Source: Macrothele yani (lineage: Eukaryota > Arthropoda > Arachnida > Araneae > Macrothelidae). From it: 64,000 nt of DNA. How positions within the stretch are numbered: position 1 is the first letter of the stretch; each line of letters begins with the position of its first letter. A program made the position numbers and the translations under genes. Location: assembly GCA_039090855.1 (NCBI GenBank), contig CM077011.1, positions 135,472,749 through 135,536,748 on the forward strand. Direction: 5' to 3'. A model generated the notes under the pieces. The model had not been told where the DNA came from. It searched no databases and saw only the letters and a program-made list of their open reading frames with translations. Positions 20,501-31,474 of this stretch are shown piece after piece.

Positions 20501-23500
20501 TTTTGTGTTGTCATGTCTGGTATTTTAGCAACTTCCCAGGCCAGTAAAGTTTGATGTATCGGAAAAATTTGGTTTAATGTTTGAGCACAGTAAATTTTGG
20601 TGCATCGGTAATAGTTTAGTTGGGCATGTGATAATTGAAAAGCAGTGTTATTGTGATGTCGTGGGTGATGAAATAATAGTAAACATTTCTCTGTAGTCTT
20701 TTACAGCGTTGAGTTATTTTTTTTTTTTTTTGAGTGAAGATAAATTATGGGATGATTTTTATTGGGATTTTGGGAACATATTATAGTGTGATGAAATTGG
20801 AAACCTAAAGTGTTGTTTACATTCTTGGAGTGTTGAGTGTCGAAATTGAGATGGTAGGAGTGTTAATTGAGGACCAGTATTTTACATGCTCCAGATGAGT
20901 GTTAATCTCCCATTGGAAAGGGGTGATCTTAGGGCAAACCGGGAACTTGTCCTAGGGCAGAGGGCTCTGAGTAGGGAATTTTCACCAGGATGCGATATGT
21001 GCAAAATAAAAGTTGAGGTATTTGGGTTCTCAAGTTTAGTATTTTCACAAAAAGAATGAACATCATGGGTTTAGAAGACACACTCTTGCTCACCAGTTCC
21101 AGTATTAATTGTTCTTTTCTTTGGCCTAAATTTTCTTGTTTTTACTATAAGGTTAAAAGTCTAAATGTAATTTTAATTTTCAATAAGGTGAAAATATTTA
21201 GTGGGTTATGTAAATGGTCAGTGTTATTGTCTGAAGTGGACCTGCGCATTGCCATGGTGCAGAAGAATTTTCTGGCTCGTGATTTTTCCTGGGATATATG
21301 TGGAGAGAGATAAGTGGTTTTTCCTGGGATATAGGTGGATAGAGATCAGTGAATTTTCCTGGGATATATGTGGATATTGTGATTTAGGATTTCTTGGGAT
21401 ATAGAGAGATAAGTGAATTTTCCTGGGATATATGTGGGTATTGTGATTTAGGATTTCTTGGGATATAGAGAGATAAGTGAATTTTCCTGGGATATATGTG
21501 GATATTGTGATTTAGGATTTCTTGGGATATAGAGAGATAAGTGAATTTTTCCTGGGATATAGTTGTGTTGGTTCTGGGCCAGATGTGCCTGGAGTATTTA
21601 GGGTTGAAGTACGACAGGCTCTTGCAGGCGTGGTTGATCAAGGTGGGATCATGCATTGGTTCGAAAAGGGAGATCCTTGAGGACGTGGTTTTTGGGGGAA
21701 AACTTGTCTTCAAACCCCCCAGTAGTTTCGCTGCTCACGGAGGTATGTACTGCCAGCGAGGGTCGGTCGGGTGTTGCTTCAATAATTGGCGAGATCATGT
21801 TAGAGGAAATTCTGTGCCTGATGATGATGTGTCGCACTTGAGGATTTTTTCCTTTCCTTTTGCATAGGCTGAAATTGGATTCACGACCCAATTCCACGCC
21901 TTCAGCCTGACTGGTATTTTCTTCCTGTGTTGGTTCTCAAAAAAACCCAGGGTAGTGTCTGAACTGAGAGTATTTGCCTCACCGCTACCTCAGTAATTCA
22001 CTGCAGGTGTTAAATTTAAGTTTGTTTGGTGATTTAAAGTATCTAAATTTATTTGTTTATGATTTGCTGTAGTGCTAGGGATGTAAATTCTAAATGCTGG
22101 TTGTTGGTGTTAGTGAACTTGATATTTAGTTTGGAAATTTAGTTAATTGGTATTTTGAGCTTTTGTTTACAGTATAGAGTTATTAAGTATCTTGAGCTAT
22201 TATGTGAAGTGCAGAGTGAGGTGATTTTTATGAGCAAGCTAGTGCAAGAAGATTGTTTGAATTTCTGAATTATGGTGATGTTATGAATAGTGATAATTTT
22301 TAAGATTAGTTAGTGAGGTTTCTTTATAAGTGAAGTAGGTTCATTCAGGGTAGTTCTATAGGTTATGTAATGTTAATTAATGCTTGTGCTCAGTGTAAAT
22401 TCTGTTTTGAGGATAATTTACTTGGTTTGTTTACTTGCTGATAGTAGATTTGTTAAAGTATAATTTGTGGCTCTTAAAATAACTGTAAATTTAAATTGAA
22501 GTCTTCGAAGCTGGTCTGGGAGATTGCGGAGTTTGCTAAGATTGTTTAGGTGCCGTAAATTTAAATCAATAAGTGTAAGATTGTAAATTTGTCATTGAGC
22601 TAACTAGGTGAGAGAGAAGAGAGTACGTTTCAAAAGAACAGAACTTGTCCACCTGGTGGAATTAAAAATAATCCAGTATCTTTTTTTGTGTAAGCTATGT
22701 GAATCGTAGTGGAATTTTGGATGCATACAGTGTGTAAACCATGTGAATCATAGTATGATTTTGAAGACATAAATTCAAAACCTAGTGTTCAAACCATCTG
22801 TGTGGAAATATGTCAGGCTGTGCTGTTCATAAGGCCAGTGGCCAAATAGAAATAGAAAGAAAATTGAGATTCTGTTTTTATACTGCTGTGTTTAAGCAAA
22901 CAAAAAAAAAAAAGGAAATACCATCTGTTTGTCCACTAAATTAACTTGTTAAGTTTTTAAAGAAAAATAATAAATACAGGCAGTAGCCTTTCAAAAAAAG
23001 TCCAAAATTAGTGCAGTGTGAAAATTTTTGTGTGCTGTTGTCTTCCATGACTTGGTCCCATGTACCCCACCTTAGCTTGACTAAGGCTATCGATCCGAAT
23101 CCTGGTTTTATAAGGTATTTCATAACTGCAATTTTTGTCCTATCCTTTTAAATTGACTTTCACCGCCCCCACAAGTTGTTATTGAACGAGTACATTTTAT
23201 CCTATGACTTATAGTGACACATTTTCATACACATGCAACAATATTCACTTATTTTTGCACTTTCAGGTGACTCAACTCTGCGTGAGCACAAACAACGCAA
23301 ACTTTCCAATAACTTCTTGTGGAATGTAAATTTTCAGATGCATTTTTGTTTAGGATGTTCATGGCCTTCTAATACTTAGAAAATATTTTTGTTTTGAAAT
23401 GCATCCACCCATCTCCCAAAGTTAATTTTTAGTCGAAATTCAAAATTTCCCTTCCGATTTAATTTTGGCTACCTTATTTAATAAATATATAAAGTGGCTG

Positions 23501-23518
23501 AGATTTTTCACAATAACA
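17580..23518 (+). mobile_element. 5,939-bp insertion of unknown class
   Basis: The insertion begins TGTTATGGTG and ends CACAATAACA, which are inverted with one mismatch in ten. ATTG occurs on both sides (17576-17579 and 23519-23522). The host repeat reads straight through when the insert is removed: CTTTCATTG then AAATCGAACCATATTTACGC, as in neighbouring units. The insert is T- and G-rich on this strand, has no long ORF, and contains sub-repeats (19800/20118 and 21290-21560). TG..CA ends with a 4-bp duplication suit an LTR element, but I find no matching terminal direct repeats. A non-autonomous DNA transposon with 4-bp duplication is the alternative. Confidence 0.85.
21290..21560 (+). repeat. 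64-bp tandem repeat, about four units
   Basis: GAATTTTCCTGGGATATATG recurs at 21351, 21415, 21479 and about 21543. Each 64-bp unit is itself two related halves, TTTTCCTGGGATATATGTGG and TTTCTTGGGATATAGAGAG. It lies inside the 5.9-kb insertion. Confidence 0.9.
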
Positions 23519-23775
23519 ATTGAAATCGAACCATATTTACGCAAGTTATGACGCATAAGGGTAATGGAATGATCCCGCTCCTACGTCGTGACCTTTGACC
23601 CCATTTGTCCTATTTTCAATAGCGTCGCCCCCGTGTGGTCCCCTACCACATACTAAAGTTTCATCGAAATCGACCCATTTTTACGCCAGTTATCGTGCGG
23701 ACAGATGGACGGACGGACGGACAAAGCTGGAGCATATACGCTTCTTCAACCTACGGTTGGAAAGCGTAAAAAAGA
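23519..23775 (+). repeat. composite repeat family X, copy A (right end)
   Basis: This is the continuation of copy A after the insertion: one and a half 145-bp units, then TTATCGTGCGGACAGATGG, AGCTGGAGCATATACGC and the terminal CCTACGGTTGGAAAGCGTA. The same terminus occurs at about 25213 and 28232. Confidence 0.8.
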
Positions 23776-23879
23776 ACACAAGTCACACGTTTAAATACAA
23801 GTCAGCGTGGTAATGCAGACAGGGACTGTTTGATCAGTACATCCACGAGGTGTGACGTCACTGAAAATGACGTCACGAC

Positions 23880-25215
23880 TTGATAGGCCTTCAAGATCTC
23901 GGAGGTAACGACACAACGCGTGACGTAATGAGACAGATGGCGTGACCGCGCGCCAACATTCTCAAACGCAAGATTGTGACGTCATAAGATTTCTAAGCAT
24001 TGGAAACATTAATGGAACGACGCTATGACACTAAAAACGTTATAATTCGGGGTGGTTATTTAAGCCACTAAACGAATTCTCCTAAAGTCGAGATCGAGCT
24101 AAATCGATTTCTAGTGCCAGGAAACGGTAGGTTAACGACTTCCATCAAAATTCTTAGAGCCGTTTTCAGAATAAAATGTACATACATACATACAAGAATT
24201 GCTACTTTAAAGTGGACGTCAAGTAATTTTGCTTCCCATACTTCCAATGGAAAAACTTCTGTACACATTTTCTTCACAATTAATGCGTTCCCAAGAATGA
24301 AAATTTGAACATCGATTAAAATAGCTTCATTGCATAACTTGGAATATTTAATATTTTCTAAACCATAACCGTAATAATATTTTCTAAACCATAGCCGTAA
24401 TATTTTCTAAACCATAACCGTAATTATGCAATCCCACATTTATTTGTCCACCGACGTCATCAAAGTACAGGTCGCGCCATCGTTTTTCTGGTTTCAACAC
24501 CACCAAAGGAAACGTTATTGATTTTTTAATATAATTATGCTTATGTTTTAGAAAATGTTAAGTATTCCAAGTTATAGTATGAAGTTATTTTAATCGATGT
24601 TCAAATTTCCATCCTTGGGAACACAGTAATTGTGAAGGAAATGTGTACAAAAGGTTTTCCATTGGAAATATAGGAAGCAAAATTACTTGACGTCGACCTT
24701 AATAGTGTGGGATAAGGGCGATGGAATGGATCCCGATCCTATGTCCTGACCTTTGACTCCATTTGTCCCATTTTCAATATGGTTCCTCTTCAGGTTGTCC
24801 CCTACCACATACTAACATTTCATCGAAATCGAACCATTTTTACGCACCTTATGGCGCATAAGGGCAATGGAATGCATCCCGCTCTTATGTCCTGACCTTT
24901 GACTCCACTTCCCCCATTTTCAATAGGGTTCGTCCCCAGGTGGTCCCCTACCATATACTAAAATTTTATTGAAATAGAACCATATTTACGCAAGTTATGA
25001 CGCATAAGGGCAATTGAATGGATTCCGCTCTTATGGCGTGACCTTTGACGCCACTTCACCCATTTTCAATAGAGTTCGTCCCCTGGTGGTCCCCTACTAC
25101 ATACTAAAATTTCATCGAAATCGAACCATTTTTACGTGAGTTATCGTGCCGACAGACGGACGAAAAAAGCTGGAGCATATACGCTTCTTCAACCTACGGT
25201 TGGAAAGCGTAAAAA
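23880..25215 (+). repeat. composite repeat family X, copy B
   Basis: The left part matches 16420-16725 (GCGTGACGTAATGAGACAG, GTGACGTCATAAGATTTC, CATACATACATACAAG). The foldback MITE is in the same position (24206-24698), and 145-bp units follow (near 24750, 24895 and 25040). It ends in the common terminus GGTTGGAAAGCGTA. Since the MITE occupies the same site as in copy A, the MITE inserted once and the composite then multiplied, or the locus was duplicated. Confidence 0.8.
24206..24698. mobile_element. foldback MITE, copy 2
   Basis: TTAA is present on both sides (CTACTTTAAAGTGGACG on the left, GACGTCGACCTTAATAG on the right). The arms begin and end with GACGTCAAGTAATTTTGCTTCC and its complement. 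The interior has an extra three-fold duplication of TAATATTTTCTAAACCATA.CCG near 24350-24425, so this copy is about 55 bp longer than copy 1. Confidence 0.8.
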
Positions 25216-25339
25216 AACGTCTCTTTTGGAGCTCCGGTGAACTTCAGCTAACACTGAAATTTTCCCCAAAATGAAAAAATTACCGGAGCTGAGCTCTGGT
25301 AAGCCACAGCGCAAATTAAGCACTGGTTACAGTTGTTCA

Positions 25340-26010
25340 TGAGCTGTTACCAATTGACATGCCGAAGCGAATGCATTACTGCCGGTGGTTTAAAGAATTT
25401 GTCGGTTAAATTCTAGGCGTATTAGACATTACAGTGTTCCGCTGAAGAAGCCTGGTTCCACCTTTCAGGCTGTATGAACTCACAGAATACACGGATACGA
25501 ACGAGTGAGAATCTCCATGTCATTTACGAGGAAAGAATGGATCCCATAAAGACTGGTGTATTATTGTATGCCATTTCACGGAACCGAATAATCAGTCCCA
25601 TTTTCTTTGAATAGACTGTCAACACAGAAGTGTATCTCAATATCTTCACGCAGTTCATGAACCAACTGGATGATATTGAACTACAGAGTGGCTTCTTCCA
25701 ACAGGATAGTGCGACTTGTCACACTTCCAATGCCAGTATGGCTGAGATTCGAAGTTTCTTCGGCGATCGGGTAATCTCCAAAGGTTTGTGGACGCCCAGG
25801 TCTCCAAATTTAACTCCACCCGATTACTTCTTATGGGGATGACCTGTATACAGCAATAAGCCTAGGACTATTTGTCAGCCGAAAACCAATATCACACAGG
25901 AAATTGAAGCAATAAATACCAACATACTGAGGCGCACATTTGGCACTATGCAGCAACGAGATGATCTGGATACAAATGGTGTACATTTTCAATATCTTCT
26001 CTGATATCGA
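25340..26010 (+). pseudogene. Tc1/mariner transposase remnant (rosa-like block)
   Basis: Across frames the translation gives HYCRWFKEFV, then WFHLSGYMNSQNTR, SENLHVIYEERM, GVLLYAISRNRIISPIFF, and in one open stretch GFFQQDSATCHTSNASMAEI followed by LWTPRSPNLTPPDYFLWG. These are the second and third catalytic Asp blocks, with about 38 residues between the Asps by my count. The downstream KPRTICQPKTNITQEIEAIN text fits the family C-terminus. Several frameshifts and stops are present and the first-Asp block is not clear, so this copy is dead. It is related in motif style to the element at 41400-42729. Confidence 0.75.
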
Positions 26011-26049
26011 TGTGATTTGCGAAAAGGTAAGGCACTTCGTCTTCACATT

Positions 26050-26440
26050 TCAGATTGAAATGTTTTCCCCTTTCAAAATTATAGCGCTTTTTTGGGGGTA
26101 AAGTCCTGAGTGAATCATTCTGTATAAGCCCGTACTTTTTCTTTTACAAAAGGCGTGCTAAAAATGAGCAAAAGACATATATTGCATGTACAAATTCACA
26201 TTGATGAGGGTACTAGATTCTTTTTAAATGGTTTTTATTCGAATAATGATTTTACGTGAAATCACTACATTTGCTGAGTTTTCGTTCTCAGACGGAACAA
26301 CGAATTCTTTGCTACTGCTTCTACTGCGGGCAATCTCCTTCTATCGCCATGATTTCCTTGATCTCGAAATACTGAGGAGGTTCCCCGGGCGGAACGGAAA
26401 AGGATATAGACAACTGCAAAAAAAAAAAAAAAAAAAAAAA
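26050..26440. other. no gene seen; A run
   Basis: No exon is recognised. An A run of about 24 bases at 26418-26441 leads directly into family X copy C, as a shorter A run does in copy A. Confidence 0.4.
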
Positions 26441-26583
26441 AACAAGTTAGCAAAATCATGCAATGCATTGATTATATGATACGCTTTCCAAAATACCAGA
26501 AATCATTACTCAAGTTATGAGGATAATAGCTGTGGATTAAATCTTGCGCCTGTGCCCTGACCTTTGATCGCATTTCGATTTTA

Positions 26584-27800
26584 CACTGAAGAGCAATTGA
26601 ATTAGATATACCTGTCTAGTAACGTGCAGCACTACCTTTCGCCCTGATGACGGCGGCGATTCTTCTCGGCATGGACTCGACAAGACACCGGAAGCGTTGG
26701 GAAGCCATACGGATTCACGACCTCTGAACAAGCTCCTACAGTTCACGAAGATTTCATGGAGGGGGTCAGAGCCTCGAACATCTCCCTCGATGGCAACCCA
26801 GATGTGCTCGATGGGATTGCGGCCAGGTGACCTAGCTGGCCAAGGAATCGAGGTCACGTCGGTGGAGTGTTCATCCAACCATTCGGATACAATTCGGGAG
26901 CGATGGCACGGTGCATTGTCTGCTGCAGGATGAGGTCCCCAGTGGGACGTTGAAGACGCACAAACGGGAGCAAATGGTCGTCCAGGATATACCGGTAACG
27001 TTGACCTGTGAGGGACGATGTCACACGTACCAGGGGTCCCATTTAAGTCCACGTAAACAGTCACCAGACGAGAATGCCACCCCCACCAGCTTCAAGAGTA
27101 CCCTGCTGGCAAGAAGGATCCATCGCTTCATGTGGTTTGCGCCGTACTCGTATCCTTCCTTCCGCATGTACCAACGTGAATCTCGACTCATCAGTCCGGG
27201 CAACATTTTTCCACATGTCTATGGTCCAGAGGCGATGTTCCCGCGCCCATGCTAATCTTAGCACCCTGTGATGTGCGGTCAGCAGCGGTACCCTCGTGGG
27301 ACGATGGCTTCTGTACCCCATAGCGAGGAGATGGTTCTGGATGGTGTGGCTGCTTACACGGTTTGGTGCACCAGCGTTAAATTGCCAAGGGATTTCTTGC
27401 ACTGTGGCCCATCTATCCGCTGTTACAATGCGAGCTAGACGACGATGACCCCGCTGATCCACACGCGGTTGTCCACGGCAGTTGGGCCTTGCAGGGATGG
27501 TTTTACCGGATTCGATGTACTCACTGTGCACCCGTGACACAGTGGCTCGTGAAAATCCGTGTGCTTGCACGACTTTCGAGATGGAGTGACCCATTTGTGG
27601 GCCCTGACAATTTGCCCACGATCAAATGCGCTCAGATCCTTTGTCTTACCCATACTGCGTCCGACTCTTACTGATTCCCGTCGCATCACTCCTAATATTG
27701 TCGGATCGCTGCATACGTCATGTCGTTTCATTTTACAGGGCCGCCCACAGCGCCACATTTGCATAAAGCCAGCTGTCTCTAATTCAATTGCTTTTCAGTG
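26584..27800 (-). mobile_element. Tc1-like element, second subfamily
   Basis: The ends are CACTGAAGAGCAATTGAATTAG and its complement CTAATTCAATTGCTTTTCAGTG, with TA on both sides (26582-26583 and 27801-27802). The element is 1,217 bp and is inserted in family X copy C. A truncated sibling is at 32471-32840. Confidence 0.93.
26618..27653 (-). pseudogene. Tc1 transposase pseudogene
   Basis: From ATG 27653 the N-terminus reads MGKTKDLSAFDRGQIVRAHK. A frameshift leads to MGHSISKVVQAHGFSRATVS (first HTH), the second HTH, then NVARTDESRFTLVH with the first catalytic Asp. After another shift near 27060 follow ADNAPCHRSRIV and SPGRNPIEHIWVAIE, where the second Asp and the catalytic Glu are kept but the usual Asp of SPD is Gly. 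The motif order is that of Tc1 DD34E transposases. The frameshifts rule out function. Confidence 0.88.
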
Positions 27801-28285
27801 TATTAAACAGAATTGTTTCAGTATACCTCCGGAACAACATCCTAAAGTTTGTCGCCATAGAAGTATTTTTTGTCAAGTTATGAGGATAATGGCTATGGAA
27901 TAAATCTCGCTCCTGTGCACTGACCTTTGACCCTATTTTGATGATATTAAACAGAATTGGTTCAGCATATCTCCAAAACAACATACTAAAGTTTTGTCGC
28001 AATCGAAGGATTTTTACGTAAGTTATGACGCATAAGGACGATGGAATGGATCCCACTCTTATGTCCTGACCTTTGACCCCATTTCGCCCATTTGCAGTAG
28101 GGTTCGTCCCCATAGTTGTTCCCTATCACATACTAAAATTTCATCGAAATCGAACCATTTTTACGCGAGTTATCGTGCGGACGGACAAAGCTGGAGCTTA
28201 TACGCTTCATCAATATACGGTTGGAAAGCGTAAAAAAAGAAATATCATTCTGATTACTAAAGCAACCTCATAAGTATTTTATAAC

Positions 28286-28940
28286 ATCATACAAGCATGT
28301 ACACCGGTGCTTAAAATTAAAGGATAATTTATAAATTCGTACATAGCTCGAAGTATTTATGAGAAAATTCAATGAAATTTTGTAAAGAGGTTTATTGTTA
28401 CTCCGCTTATCTAACTCAAGCGGAAGAAAATCATAATCTTATAACTTACATGTGTAAATATCATATTCTTGTAATTTACACGAAAGAGGAGTCCATGGAA
28501 CAATATTTGCCTTTTACTTAAGACATGCGGTATTTTAACGTGGAGTATGATCCCACTGACAGCCATATAACTCAAGCAATGATTTCATATACTGTTTATG
28601 AGGATATGGATAAGGTTTCGAGAGATTAACGAGCCCTCTTCTTTGGCAATAGCTGTTCTGAGCTCCTGAACTGTTCTCGCAAGCGGCAGAAAAGCTTCAG
28701 TGCGTCTCCTTAGAGCATCCCACATATGTTCAATGGCATTGATGGCAGGCGATCTGGGTGGCCTCTTCATTCGACAAATATCTTCCTCTTCGAGAAAATA
28801 GATGACCAAATGAGCTTGATGTGGTTGAACAATGTCATCCATAAGAATAAAAACTCGACTGTAGGCTACCCTGAATGGCCTGACAAATGGGTTCACGATA
28901 TCGTCTCTTTATAACAGAACAGTAACAGAGTGTCTCTGAA
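28286..28940 (-). pseudogene. Tc1 transposase C-terminal fragment
   Basis: The minus-strand frame 28585-28896 encodes FILMDDIVQPHQAHLV, FLEEEDICRMKRPPRSP and AINAIEHMWDALRRR, the second-Asp and catalytic-Glu blocks of a Tc1 transposase. DNA has become DIV in the Asp motif (MDD is kept). CACCGGTGCTTAAAATTAAAGG near 28302 resembles the element tip next to a TA. No 5' half is present, so the copy is truncated on its right at about 28940. Confidence 0.75.
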
Positions 28941-29049
28941 AGAGTAGGTCGTTCGTTATGCTCTCTTTCCAGATCGGCTCTAGAGTAGTCGCTTTCTCTG
29001 TTGAAAACTGTCTCCAGAGTTCTGACAAGATATTTTGTGTAACATTCAA

Positions 29050-29704
29050 TGCTCTGGAAACTTTCATCTGTGTTTTCATTCTACCAAATCGCTCTCCACC
29101 GATGAAAACTATGCATACGATGTCTTTATCTGGGAATGACCTGTTTCCATTCTACCAAACCGCTCTCTACCTCTGAAAACCATCCATAAGATATCTTTTA
29201 TCTTGGAGTGACCTGTTTCCATTCTACCAAATCGCTCTTCACCTCTGAAAACCATCCATACGATGTCTTTTATCTGGAACTGACCTGTTTTCATTTTACC
29301 AAATCGCTCTCCACCGCTGAAACCATCCATACAATGTCTTTTATCTAGGACTGACCTGTTTTCATTCTACTAAATCGCTATCCACCGCTGAAAACCATCC
29401 ATACGATGTCTTTTATCTGGAACTGACCTGTTTCCATTTTACCAAATCGCTCTCCGCCGCTGAAACCATCCATACAATGTCTTTTATGTAAGACTGACCT
29501 GTTTTCATTCTAACAAATCGCTATCCACCGCTGAAAACCATCCATACGATGTCTTTTATCTGGAACTGACCTGTTTCCATTTTACAAAATTGCTCTCCAC
29601 CGCTGAAACCATCCATACGATGTCTTTTATGTAAGACTGACCTGTTTTCATTCTATCAAATCGCTATCCACCGCTGAAAACCATCCATACGATGTCTTTT
29701 ATCT
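29050..29704 (+). repeat. 72-bp tandem repeat, about nine units
   Basis: TGACCTGTTT recurs at 29137, 29209, 29281, 29352 and 29424 and onward, a period of 71-72 bp. Each unit has CATTCTACCAAATCGCT, CCACCGCTGAAA and CCATCCATACGATGTCTTTTATC. Because 72 is a multiple of three, short repetitive ORFs occur in it by chance. Confidence 0.93.
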
Positions 29705-29891
29705 GTGAATATTGCACATACCAGGACAACAAACCTCGCACATTTGGGAATTGTGTCACGTGGTTTGACTAATCCAATTGTGGGCAAACTTTTATGGGAG
29801 CGGGCCAAAAGGAAAGATACACGAGGCGGGCCAACATATTTTTTCTTCATTGAAATGCTAAAATGGCAAATTTTACAGAACTGTTGTTATA

Positions 29892-31454
29892 CACTGGCGT
29901 GCAAAAATTAAGCACGAGACAGTTTTTCGAATGTAACGTTGTGCAAAAGTGCTCCACATCGACTCAAATCATACCATAAGATCTCCAAGATGTAAGAATA
30001 TGGGACAAGTGAGCAAAACCGTCCAAACCGTCCAAACAAGGAATCCAAAGGATACTAAGGCACTTTATTGAAAAGGTAGCTTCGAGCACAACTGGACAAA
30101 AGACAGAAACGTCCATGTGACAAGAGGCTGCCAAGAAAAATCCAGTCTTTAATAGGAGATATGATCACCCCTGACTGTGTTGCAGGATTTACAACGTCTG
30201 TCCATGCTGAAGACGAGGTTGTCAAGGAGCTGTTGAGGTATCGCGGCCCATACCTTTTGTAGCGCCAATCGCAGCTGCGGAATCGTTGCTGGCGGCTGGT
30301 GATGTGCTGCCAAGCGTCTCCCGAGAAGGTCCCACACGTGTTCGATTGGATTTAGGTCCGGAGAATTTGCGGGCCAATCCATGCGTTGAATATCTTCACT
30401 CTCCAACAGCTCTGCGACAGCCACTGTACGATGAGGTGTAGCGTTGTCGTCAATGAAGAGGAACTCAGAACACACAGCACCTCTAAACAGACGCACGTGA
30501 GGCAGGAGAACCTCGGTACAATAGCGGACACCAGTGACTGAACCACCTTGGAAGATGTGGAAGTCAGTACGGCTACCACGCATGATACCGCCCCAAACGA
30601 GAACTCCGCCACCTACAAACCGGTCCCTTTCGATGATGTTGGAGGTGTGATTGCGTGTTCCCTGCTCTCTCCAGATGTGTATACGTCCAGAATCGCTCGT
30701 CAGACTAAATCGACTTTTATTCGTAAAGAGAACTCGACCCCATTGCTGATGTGCCCAGTTCTTGTGTTCCTGGCACCACAGAAACCGCCGTCTCCGATTA
30801 GCAAGCGTTAACGGCACACACCATACTAGTCGTCGTGCAAATAGACCACCTTTGTGCAGCCTCCTGTCCACGGTGAAACGCGATAACGGACGTCCAGTTG
30901 TCTGTTGCATGTGCCTTGCGAGTTCTCCCGCTGTTTGCCGTCTGTCTCTTCTCGCCTGTAGGACAATATACCGGTCGTCCGTCGCCGTGATTGTTCGTGG
31001 ACGACCACTTCTAAACTCTCGGACAACTGTTCCTGTCGTTGAAATGCTCTCCAAGCTCGTGAAACGATGCTGTGAGCGATCCCGAACTCCTCGGCCACAC
31101 TAGTCACACTTCGACCTTCTTTCAACTTCCCAATGACGTGACCTCGGGTGAAGTCATCCAGATGTCGTCCACTGGATTTCCTGTTGGCCATATCACACGA
31201 TGGCAGCAACTCGACGTGGTTTAAACCGATGTATACCGTGCAATAGCTTTCACCGAATTACTGAGCGTATACCGCCCGTGTGCTTTATATCCTTCCTACT
31301 CTCCCCCCCCACCTACGTCATGCTGCATATATGTGCATGCCCTACCGTACCTGAGCCTAGTCTATCTACTGAGTTGTCTTTCGGTCCTTTATGCCTGCTC
31401 GTTCCGCTGTTATGCTAATTTTTCCTCTTTGTCCTTAATTTTTGCACACCAGTG
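29892..31454 (-). mobile_element. Tc1-like element, sister of 9043-11063
   Basis: The ends CACTGGCGTGCAAAAATTAA and TTAATTTTTGCACACCAGTG match the sister element. TA precedes the left end; the right flank is CA, one change from TA. This copy has no SINE and shows the empty target site. Its TATA box is at 31284-31289. Confidence 0.93.
30149..31191 (-). pseudogene. Tc1 transposase with a single 1-bp deletion
   Basis: Read from ATG 31191, the sequence encodes MANRKSSGRHLDDF and the first HTH, including the TSV tripeptide missing from the sister. A one-base loss in CAACGACAGG (CAAACGACAGG in the sister) near 31040 breaks the frame. The remaining 300 codons are open to the stop at 30149 and keep RVLFTNKSRFSL, FLFIDDNATPH and SPDLNPIEHVWD. 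In the first catalytic motif DES has become NKS, so the first Asp is lost. The copy is therefore inactive twice over, though otherwise close to the intact sister. Confidence 0.9.
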
Positions 31455-31474
31455 CATTAACAGGTGTTTTCCAG

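Larger units (their letters stand above)
26443..28235 (+). repeat. composite repeat family X, copy C (split by a Tc1)
   Basis: The left tip CAAGTTAGCAAAATCATG and TACGCTTTCCAAAATACC match copy A. After one partial 145-bp unit a Tc1 element intervenes (26584-27800). The repeat then resumes with units at about 27925 and 28070 and ends GGTTGGAAAGCGTA near 28232. This copy lacks the foldback MITE and the (CATA)n segment. Confidence 0.8.

Noticed and set aside
17580..23518. LTR retrotransposon
   Set aside because: TG..CA ends and a short duplication fit, but I found no terminal direct repeat, no primer-binding site that I could defend and no reverse transcriptase text. Left as class unknown.
26228..26479. 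83-codon plus-strand ORF
   Set aside because: It runs into the A run and family X tip, with no domain and no splice support.
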